Assembly (NCBI GenBank): GCA_030754315.1
Contig: JASMAO010000205.1
Location: 1 to 14,185 of the forward strand
Source of the DNA: SAR202 cluster bacterium
GTDB taxonomy: Bacteria > Chloroflexota > Dehalococcoidia > Lucifugimonadales > JASMAO01
DNA: 14,185 bases
Reading direction: 5' to 3'
In this document: positions 1-5,534 of the stretch, piece after piece
Position numbering within the stretch: position 1 is the stretch's first letter
Layout: each line of letters opens with the position of its first letter
Position numbers and translations under genes: made by a program
The notes under the pieces: generated by a model
What the model saw: the letters and a program-made list of their open reading frames with translations, nothing else
Told to the model about the DNA's origin: nothing
Database searches by the model: none

Positions 1-369
1 CAGACAAACTTACAACCGCATCAGGCCACATAGCTCGCTGGGCTACAGACCGCCGGCACCGCAGGTCGTTCTGGCTGCCGACATGGTCCCTGCCCTTGTA
101 GGACTAACATAAAGAGTGGTACAAAGATGGGGGGCAGGTCAGATGTGGTCGTAGGTGTAGGTGAAGGCTCGACTTCTACCTAGGCACCACTTTGGTCTCA
201 GGGGTCGGGGTATCAGCCACCCAGACGGTGCTGGCGAACCATGGGCGGGGGTGCGGTGCTATATAGGGTGGTTACGGTGGGCGACTAAGTAACACATACC
301 CATTTAGGCAGCCGAAGCGATTCTCAGTCTGTGTGCGAAGTGTGGACGGGCCCTCCCCCGTCTCCACCA
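1..369 (+). ncRNA. Candidate structured RNA with tmRNA-like 3' end (5' end outside window)
   Basis: No open frame of note crosses this stretch, but it is rich in complementary segments. The CCTGCCC run near 88-94 can pair with GGGCAGG near 132-138, and AGCCACCC near 214-221 with GGGTGGTT near 266-273. The 3' end reads GGACGGG...CCCGTCTCCACCA (344-369) and a strong terminator follows. GACTAAG near 282-288 also resembles the conserved segment before the last pseudoknot of tmRNA. Against this, the T-loop bases (TTCGA or TTCAA) universal in tmRNA are missing between the GACGGG and CCCGTC arms. No convincing tag peptide ending in Ala-Ala is seen in the first 110 bases. The 5' acceptor strand would lie upstream of the window. 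It could be an unusual or damaged tmRNA or a different structured RNA. RNase P and SRP consensus blocks were looked for and not found. Confidence 0.33.
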
Positions 370-374
370 GATCT

Positions 375-409
375 AAAGGGTCTTCTGCTGACTGGCAGAG
401 GGCCTTTTT
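375..409 (+). terminator. Intrinsic terminator after the candidate RNA
   Basis: A 10-bp stem (379-388 with 395-404, including two G-U pairs) has a 6-base loop and is followed by TTTTT at 405-409. The A-run before the stem can extend the pairing. It ends plus-strand transcription 10 bases after the CCA-like end at 369, which supports a real plus-strand RNA gene upstream. Confidence 0.85.
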
Positions 410-634
410 ATAGCTACTGATACCACTCTATCTCATCGATACTATCGCGCCTCTCAACAAGGATTTTTGGTCAATCTGGATAGTCAGATCAACCGACTTT
501 TATTCAGTTCGTGTGAGATCATGTCACGCGAATATAATGTCGATAGAGGCGATGAAAAGTGGATAAGAATATCTTTTGACATGACAACATCAATGCCCGC
601 CCAAAACTGCAGGGAATGACGTTAAATAGACTGC
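410..634. other. Intergenic stretch, no gene seen
   Basis: No frame with coding character, no RNA signature and no strong promoter was recognised. It lies between the terminator at 375-409 and the 3' end of the minus-strand unknown gene. Confidence 0.6.
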
Positions 635-1744
635 TTACCAGTGGTGTAAGTTTCTAGACCGTTTTACATTACGGGAAGGAAGGTTAAGCTTAGCCAGTCG
701 CGCAAAGTTGGCACAGGATCTCTGATGTGCTCGTCTCTTATCATCCGAACTTTCAGGCCATATCTCTTCGTACTTCATCTCAGGGTTCAGTATCAGATTT
801 GCGACCCAGCCGGCATGCGTCCTGTAGCGTTCACTTAAGCTGGAATTCGGTGCTGTTGTCCACCCACATTCCATCATAGAATTTTTAGCTGATTCAAGCT
901 GAGGTGTTACCTGTCTAGACAATTCACGCGACGCACGTTTCGAATAGGCTCTTCCGATCTTTTTCTCACACTGGATCTGAATTTCAGCGGGTGAAATATG
1001 CGAATCATCCCGCCAGTAAGTGGTAAAGCAGGAAGAGCCCCGCTCATCGAGTTCCGGTAACTCGACCACAATCGAATGCTCATCAATGACACGGGGTAAG
1101 CCTCGCAAATACATAGAGAGGGGAGGCATTTCACCCATGGATTCTCTCTTAAAGTGACTGTCTATAATCGACGGCACAGCCCACCACGCTTTCAACCCCC
1201 ACAGGGAACAGAACTCTTCAACATCACATATATATCGCGTTATGTACGGGTGATTGCTGTATCGATGTCTCCTGCCTGGGTTTGCATCCCAGAAAGGTTG
1301 ATTTTGCCACAATGTAAAGCTACGTGTGGCCTCACTTAAGATCGGCTTTGACTCATCTTTGAAGTACCGGCCGTCGGTTATCAATTCCCCGCAAACTTCC
1401 TTGATGGCCGCTGCAGCGATGCCTGAGCGTTCAGCAATCTCAGCCTCTATCTCAGGTGTCGAATGAGGACGCGGATACACGACCCGGGTTGGGACTGTCA
1501 GACTTTTAAGTGAGTCAACCAGATGCTGAAGATCTGAAGAAGGTCCATTCCAGGAAGAGGCACGATAGCTGTTGAGAACGTCTACGAGGCGACGCCAGCG
1601 AAGGAAGATCCCATCGAGTTCGGACCGAAAGCGGACACCCTGCGGTGACCTATCGGAAAGGAGGGCCTCCCAGAGCAGGCTCGCAAAATCAAGTTCACGC
1701 CCTTCAGCGTGTTCTATAGGATAACGGTGCCCACCTCTGCCCAT
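635..1744 (-). CDS. Hypothetical protein, 369 aa, possible DNA-binding
   Basis: I do not recognise this family. The ATG at 1744 is preceded by a purine-rich GGTGGTGAG, and the frame is intact to TAA. The protein has no signal peptide or membrane segment and is probably cytoplasmic. Residues 98-124 (IEAEIAERSGIAAAAIKEV and on) have the spacing of a helix-turn-helix. The centre (residues 140-200) is rich in Trp, Tyr and His. The C-terminus (residues 260-280 and 335-369) is strongly basic, as in nucleic-acid-binding proteins. It starts 88 bases after dnaN on the same strand with no terminator between, so cotranscription with the beta clamp is plausible. A role in replication or DNA metabolism would be a guess from context only. 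Confidence 0.72.
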   Translation of the reverse strand: MGRGGHRYPIEHAEGRELDFASLLWEALLSDRSPQGVRFRSELDGIFLRWRRLVDVLNSYRASSWNGPSSDLQHLVDSLKSLTVPTRVVYPRPHSTPEIEAEIAERSGIAAAAIKEVCGELITDGRYFKDESKPILSEATRSFTLWQNQPFWDANPGRRHRYSNHPYITRYICDVEEFCSLWGLKAWWAVPSIIDSHFKRESMGEMPPLSMYLRGLPRVIDEHSIVVELPELDERGSSCFTTYWRDDSHISPAEIQIQCEKKIGRAYSKRASRELSRQVTPQLESAKNSMMECGWTTAPNSSLSERYRTHAGWVANLILNPEMKYEEIWPESSDDKRRAHQRSCANFARLAKLNLPSRNVKRSRNLHHW

Positions 1745-1832
1745 CTCACCACCTATAACTCCTCAGCATTCGACGAGATCCTATAGGGCGACGCTAAGCT
1801 CAAACGGGATTCCTATAACGTCCCTCGGTTTA

Positions 1833-2969
1833 TCACCATTGAACAAACATAGGCATGACTACGTGAGTGTAACCTTCTTTGCTAACCGACCGAACTACTC
1901 CTGGACTGGACGCACTGGTGATTTCAAATGCGATCTCTCCATCACCCAGCACATCGAGAACTTCAGAAAGATACTTATTGTTAAATGCGATCCGGGATTG
2001 GTCGTCTACCTCACCTTCCACTTCACCATCAATCTCGCCTTGATTATCACCTAACTCCTCCGCTCTGGAAGAAATTGATATTCCACTGCCTTCTTCATCT
2101 CCCATGATCTGAACTCGGACAATTCCACTGCCATCCCTTGCAAAGATAGAAGCAGACCTAACGGCCCTCATAAAATCGGATTGTTGAACTATGACCCTGT
2201 TCCTATGTTCCGACGGAATAAGCGACCTGAAATTGGGAAAAGACCCTGGCATTAGCTGGGAAACAATCTCCACCGTACCTATATTAAACAGGGCATGCGT
2301 TCCCGCAGAGGTGACAGTGAACTCCACTTCGGAGTCATCTCCGCCTATTAATCTTCCAACTTCTTGCATCGTTTTAGCAGGAATTATAAATTCTGTAGGT
2401 TCAGGTAGCGGTTCAGTGAGCTTGCCATCATATACCGCAAGTCTGAATCCATCCGCGGCTGCAAAGGTAAAGTCTTCTCCATTGACTTCCACTTTGATAC
2501 CTGTGAGAACTGGCCTCGAGTCTTCCGTTGCCGCTGCAAAGGCTACATACGCTATGGTTTCGCGTAGAACCTGTGGGTCAACCTTAATGGTCGCTCCTTC
2601 GTCTACAGTAGGTATCGGGGGAAATTCTTCTGCATCAGTACCATTGATGTTTGCCTCAAACCTTTGACATTTCAGGCCTATACTGAGTGGCTCGACGGAA
2701 GTTTTTATGTCAATGCGTTCATCGGGTAAGGAGTTGACAAAGTCCGTGAGAAGGCGGGCCGGAATAGTTATCTCACCTTCTTCCTCAACCTGTGCGCCTA
2801 TCCGTGTTGTTATAGCTATATCGAGGTTCGTAGCCGTGAGGACTAACATACTGTCCTCTGTAGCTATCTTCACGTTCTGCAATACCGGGAGATTGCTCCG
2901 GGTGGCCACAGCTCTGCCGACAATTGCAAGGCCTCTTCTCAAGTTTTGCTGAAGGCAAGATACTTGCAT
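1833..2969 (-). CDS. dnaN: DNA polymerase III subunit beta (sliding clamp)
   Basis: This is the ring-shaped processivity clamp that holds DNA polymerase III on DNA and recruits repair and mismatch proteins. At 378 residues it has the usual length and all three clamp folds. The N-terminus (MQVSCLQQNLRRGLAIVGRA) is typical. Domain 2 includes SRPVLTGIKVEV (151-162) and AAADGFRLAVYDGKL (170-184). Domain 3 includes IPSEHRNRVIV (251-261) and SASIFARDGSG (272-282). The C-terminal VVMPMF (370-375) is the conserved end lining the hydrophobic partner-binding pocket. An acidic stretch at 303-324 sits in a loop of domain 3 that often varies. The ATG at 2969 has AGGAG nine bases upstream and a strong promoter at 2998-3026. 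The gene is not next to dnaA here, unlike the common oriC layout. Confidence 0.98.
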   Translation of the reverse strand: MQVSCLQQNLRRGLAIVGRAVATRSNLPVLQNVKIATEDSMLVLTATNLDIAITTRIGAQVEEEGEITIPARLLTDFVNSLPDERIDIKTSVEPLSIGLKCQRFEANINGTDAEEFPPIPTVDEGATIKVDPQVLRETIAYVAFAAATEDSRPVLTGIKVEVNGEDFTFAAADGFRLAVYDGKLTEPLPEPTEFIIPAKTMQEVGRLIGGDDSEVEFTVTSAGTHALFNIGTVEIVSQLMPGSFPNFRSLIPSEHRNRVIVQQSDFMRAVRSASIFARDGSGIVRVQIMGDEEGSGISISSRAEELGDNQGEIDGEVEGEVDDQSRIAFNNKYLSEVLDVLGDGEIAFEITSASSPGVVRSVSKEGYTHVVMPMFVQW

Positions 2970-2997
2970 GGGAAATAACTCCTAGGATTTCCGTACA

Positions 2998-3026
2998 AGT
3001 ATATGACTGGGACAAATAGTCGTCAA
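2998..3026 (-). promoter_or_regulatory. Sigma-70-type promoter of dnaN
   Basis: On the minus strand TTGACG (3026-3021) and TATACT (3003-2998) are separated by exactly 17 bases, close to the consensus of the housekeeping sigma factor. The start of transcription would lie about 20-25 bases before the dnaN ATG, giving a short leader with the AGGAG site. Confidence 0.82.
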
Positions 3027-3039
3027 CGAGAACCCTACA

Positions 3040-3051
3040 TGTTGTACAACA
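3040..3051. promoter_or_regulatory. Perfect 12-bp palindrome upstream of the dnaN promoter
   Basis: TGTTGTACAACA is a complete palindrome located 14 bases upstream of the -35 box of dnaN. It is a possible regulator site. It shares the TGTT...AACA outer bases with the inverted repeat in the lexA promoter. It also overlaps the U-tract side of the YceI terminator, so some symmetry may be incidental. Confidence 0.4.
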
Positions 3052-3084
3052 AAATAATAAGACCCCTATAAAATGTGGCCTTAT
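3047..3084 (-). terminator. Intrinsic terminator of the YceI gene
   Basis: In minus-strand RNA, bases 3084-3077 (AUAAGGCC) pair with 3064-3057 (GGUCUUAU) over 8 bp with one G-U. The stem is followed by UAUUUUGUUG. It sits 16 bases after the YceI stop codon and separates that gene from the dnaN promoter. Confidence 0.6.
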
Positions 3085-3100
3085 GAAATAATGTCGTGCC

Positions 3101-3817
3101 CTAGCGTGTCGTCTCAAAGCTAATGGACAAATCAATAACGTCGTCCATTGAAATTATGAATGGGAGGCGGGGCTTTGATAGATCAAATTCATCCCACGTC
3201 ACACTGGTCTTAGCTACGCCGATCACAGAACTGGTTGAGAAATCCGCGGAAGTCTTCCATATAGTTGATTTTGTAATTCCAGATATTGTCATTTCTCCAA
3301 TAAGGCGAAAATCGAACGATCCCGATTCAGGGAGCGGCCACGGCAAACCTTGTACACTCTTCAGCTCTATCGATACCTCTTGGCCTAAACCACCGTTTCG
3401 GCGAACCCAGTTATCCCGCTTGTTTTCGTCGCTTCTCAACGTAGTGGCATCTACCTTAATGTTGGACCCCGGTGAGATAGCACCCTCGGAGTCGAAAGTG
3501 ATTCTACCCTGCACGTTTGAAGTCTCACCAACGGCTGTAATGGGAGTATCGAGCCTGGCCACCCTCTCTCCGATGCTGTAGCGGGCAGTGGTCGGACTCC
3601 TAATTTCAAGGGTCTGTCCCATATTCGGCGATATAAGAGAGGAAGAATCTTCAGGCGATACCACTCCTAGGCTTTGGGCAGCTTCAGGAGTTGAACTACC
3701 TGATTCCGCCAGTGGGACAGGTGAGGATTCAATAGGTGTAGACGAATCATTACACCCAAAGTGCATTACAGTGATCATTAAGACAAGAGAGAATGAAAAA
3801 CAAGCCCTGACTTTCAT
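3101..3817 (-). CDS. YceI-family protein, probable lipoprotein
   Basis: YceI proteins have a lipocalin-like barrel that usually binds an isoprenoid or other amphiphile in the cell envelope. The ORF opens with GTG-ATG; the ATG at 3817 is used here (238 aa), though GTG at 3820 is equally possible. Residues 1-22 form a signal segment ending MHFGC. Cys22 could be lipidated, but the lipobox is poor (His and Phe at -3 and -2). A Ser/Pro/Glu-rich linker runs to about residue 75. The YceI domain fills the rest. It shows the family pattern IKVDATTLRSDENKRDNWVR (120-139), a basic RDN core, and GEMTISGITKSTIWK (174-188). Divalent-metal or isoprenoid binding is a family inference. A terminator follows and the upstream cupredoxin is on the same strand. 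Confidence 0.85.
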   Translation of the reverse strand: MKVRACFSFSLVLMITVMHFGCNDSSTPIESSPVPLAESGSSTPEAAQSLGVVSPEDSSSLISPNMGQTLEIRSPTTARYSIGERVARLDTPITAVGETSNVQGRITFDSEGAISPGSNIKVDATTLRSDENKRDNWVRRNGGLGQEVSIELKSVQGLPWPLPESGSFDFRLIGEMTISGITKSTIWKTSADFSTSSVIGVAKTSVTWDEFDLSKPRLPFIISMDDVIDLSISFETTR

Positions 3818-3846
3818 CACAGTTTCACTCTATCTTTCCGTAATTT

Positions 3847-3862
3847 CTCGGCCTTAGCCGAG
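3847..3862. repeat. Perfect 6-bp hairpin between cupredoxin and YceI genes
   Basis: CTCGGC-CTTA-GCCGAG forms a perfect stem with a four-base loop. It lies about 30 bases upstream of the YceI start and 100 bases after the cupredoxin stop. No U-run follows on either strand, so it may be a leader structure or RNA-processing element rather than a terminator. Confidence 0.35.
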
Positions 3863-3958
3863 TCTATGGCCAAGTACAAGGATCCATGAAAGCGATGCTG
3901 ACTTCACTAAGACACCCCGTCTCACAAATAGTTAACTGCCGAAAAATAGCAGACTACA

Positions 3959-4450
3959 TCATTGAACGGTAATTGTGCCAACCATACCCAAAGATTCGTG
4001 AGGAATACATATGAGATCATAGGTACCCGCTGTGTCAAAGGTATAAGTTACTGAGGTAGACTCACCTGCTTCCACTTCTACATCAAGACCAAGAGAGTCT
4101 ACAGTGAAGGAATGAAATTCGTTTTGGGAGGTCAACTCGATAGTAACTGTTTCACCTTTAGCAAAGGTGAGCTGCCCAGGGTCAAAAACGTAATTGGCGG
4201 ATTCGTCCTGCAGGCCGACTGAAACAACTCTGTCAGCTAACGCTCCGGATGATCCTGACTTAGTGGCCACGATTGGACCCGTTGTAGGTGCCGCAACCGG
4301 AGGGGCTGTCACCGGTTGCTGTGAAGCAGGTACAGGTGCAGGTTTCACTGCGTCGTGATTTCCCTTTGGAGGTACATTCTCCCCGCATGCCACTACCGGT
4401 GTGACGATGCCGATAAGAACCACAAATAACACCAGCTTCTTTAGGAGCAT
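3959..4450 (-). CDS. Cupredoxin-domain lipoprotein (type 1 copper)
   Basis: This is a small membrane-anchored blue-copper-type protein, likely an electron carrier or copper-binding protein outside the membrane. The ATG at 4450 is preferred over an upstream GTG at 4498. It has GAGG nine bases before it and opens directly into a lipoprotein signal peptide, MLLKKLVLFVVLIGIV and on, with lipobox VVAC and Cys22. Residues 25-70 are a Pro/Ala/Thr linker. The cupredoxin fold (about 72-163) ends with the ligand set His113 (EFHSF), Cys148, His151 and Met156 (CIPHESLGM). That set matches a type 1 centre, with the short Cys-x2-His-x4-Met loop. Total length is 163 aa. Two Crp/Fnr-like sites precede it. 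A CopA copper ATPase is encoded about 1 kb away. Confidence 0.88.
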   Translation of the reverse strand: MLLKKLVLFVVLIGIVTPVVACGENVPPKGNHDAVKPAPVPASQQPVTAPPVAAPTTGPIVATKSGSSGALADRVVSVGLQDESANYVFDPGQLTFAKGETVTIELTSQNEFHSFTVDSLGLDVEVEAGESTSVTYTFDTAGTYDLICIPHESLGMVGTITVQ

Positions 4451-4509
4451 ATGATCTACCCTCACTTCGGCCAACCGTTCTACGGATTGTGAAGTCACCT
4501 ATCCCTTCT

Positions 4510-4526
4510 GTTGATAATGTTCACAA
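4510..4526 (-). promoter_or_regulatory. Crp/Fnr-like site, proximal to the cupredoxin gene
   Basis: The minus strand reads TTGTGAACATTATCAAC, that is TGTGA-N6-TCA, close to the TGTGA-N6-TCACA consensus of the Crp/Fnr family. It matches the second copy 38 bases away in 15 positions out of 17. No regulator gene is seen in the window. Confidence 0.42.
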
Positions 4527-4538
4527 AAACCATAAAGC

Positions 4539-4564
4539 ATCACATTTGGTGATAAGTTTCACAA
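4539..4564 (-). promoter_or_regulatory. Crp/Fnr-like site, distal copy, with overlapping palindrome
   Basis: The minus strand reads TTGTGAAACTTATCACC (4564-4548), that is TGTGA-N6-TCAC, one base short of the full Crp-type consensus. An additional perfect inverted repeat, ATCAC-N5-GTGAT, spans 4539-4553 and shares its inner half. The pair of sites lies between the divergent cupredoxin and lexA genes, much nearer to the cupredoxin start. Confidence 0.45.
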
Positions 4565-4683
4565 TTAATATCATAGCATCGGACATTTTAGGGGGTCAAC
4601 GGGATATCGCCAACATTCTGTTCCTGCGATTTGAGTCTTGTTCTGCCGACTGCTCGTTGACATCGCACAATTGTTCTGATAAT

Positions 4684-4712
4684 TTGTTCCGAACATTAGT
4701 ACTGAATATTAT
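4684..4712 (+). promoter_or_regulatory. lexA promoter with operator-like inverted repeat
   Basis: TTGTTC (4684-4689) and TATTAT (4707-4712) are 17 bases apart, a good sigma-70-type promoter for lexA. A perfect inverted repeat TGTTC-C-GAACA (4685-4695) overlaps the -35 box, exactly where an autorepressor would bind. Two further TTGTTC hexamers lie upstream at 4638 and 4671. The arm order differs from the GAAC-N4-GTTC box of Bacillus and Actinobacteria, so assigning it to LexA is an inference from position. Confidence 0.6.
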
Positions 4713-4744
4713 CAAAACCATTTATCATGTCACCAGGAGGAGCC

Positions 4745-5398
4745 ATGAAACGGCCGCTTTCAAAAAGACAACAGGCAATTCTCGGGTATATCCAAACATT
4801 TATGAGTGAAAATAGTTACCCACCTACCGTCAGAGACATACAAACGGGATGCGAAATAAGTTCAACATCCGTAGTAGATTACAATCTACAGATTTTGCAG
4901 CGAGAGGGTTTCCTTCAGCGAAAAAGGGAGGTGTCCAGGGGGATTGAACTGTTGGGAGAAGCCGCCTCAGTGGCAGGCGACTCGCTTCGTAATCTAATAT
5001 CCATCCCAGTGCTTGGCAATATCGCGGCGGGAGAACCACTCCCTGTTGCAAATACCGGACCTTGGAATGACGCAGATTTTGACAAAGTGGATTTACCACC
5101 TTTCCTCACGAAGGGACGAGATAATGTCTTTGCTTTAAAGGTAAAGGGCGAATCTATGATAGACGCCCTTGTCGGAGACGGGGACCTCGTTTTACTTGAA
5201 CCGATTACACAGCCACAAAATGGGGATATGGTAGCGGCATGGCTAGAGGACCGCGAAGAAGCCACGCTTAAGCATTTCTATCTAGAAGGAGATCATGTTC
5301 GATTGGTACCGGCCAATTCCCAGATGAGGCCAATCACAGTGGCTGCGACAAACGTGTCCGTCAAAGGACGTGTCGTAGGAGTTGTCCGAACAATGTAA
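4745..5398 (+). CDS. lexA: LexA repressor (SOS response)
   Basis: LexA represses DNA-damage genes and inactivates itself when RecA filaments trigger self-cleavage. The ATG at 4745 follows AGGAGG closely; an in-frame ATG at 4727 lacks such a site. The protein is 217 aa, a normal length. Residues 1-70 form the winged helix-turn-helix (KRQQAILGYIQTFM, then SYPPTVRDIQ and SSTSVVDYNLQILQREGFL). The cleavage bond is Ala95-Gly96 (IAAGEP). The catalytic pair is Ser137 (GESMIDA) and Lys176 (ATLKHF). All key parts are present, so it should be active. The promoter carries a perfect inverted repeat, consistent with autoregulation. A strong terminator follows, so the gene is transcribed alone. Confidence 0.97.
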   Translation: MKRPLSKRQQAILGYIQTFMSENSYPPTVRDIQTGCEISSTSVVDYNLQILQREGFLQRKREVSRGIELLGEAASVAGDSLRNLISIPVLGNIAAGEPLPVANTGPWNDADFDKVDLPPFLTKGRDNVFALKVKGESMIDALVGDGDLVLLEPITQPQNGDMVAAWLEDREEATLKHFYLEGDHVRLVPANSQMRPITVAATNVSVKGRVVGVVRTM

Positions 5399-5430
5399 GA
5401 ATATTCCAAAACAATTCACAGCAAGTTTCG

Positions 5431-5468
5431 GGGACTGATTTCAGATCGAAATCAGTCCCTTTGCTTTA
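5431..5468 (+). terminator. Intrinsic terminator of lexA
   Basis: A perfect 12-bp stem (5431-5442 with 5448-5459) with a 5-base loop is followed by TTTGCTTT. It lies 32 bases after the lexA stop and isolates lexA from copA. Confidence 0.85.
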
Positions 5469-5534
5469 ATGAAATATAATTGTCGTATATAGATACATAG
5501 ACCCTCATAATAAGCTCGCTGGGGCAAGACAGGA

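Noticed and set aside
1752..1817. Three CCTATA motifs in the dnaN to unknown-gene spacer
   Set aside because: Spacing is irregular (28 and 32 bases) and the hexamer is short; not distinguishable from chance.
1839..2952. Open frames on the plus strand opposite dnaN
   Set aside because: They are antisense to a certain dnaN gene, have no ribosome sites and give low-complexity Ser/Thr/Val-rich products typical of shadow frames.
4451..4498. Upstream GTG start giving 16 extra residues to the cupredoxin
   Set aside because: The extra residues would precede a perfect lipoprotein signal peptide and there is no ribosome site; the ATG at 4450 has one.
5480..5511. MerR-type promoter (TTGTCG, 20-base spacer, CATAAT) before copA
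   Set aside because: The long spacer would fit CueR control, but no dyad is present between the boxes and no regulator gene is seen.
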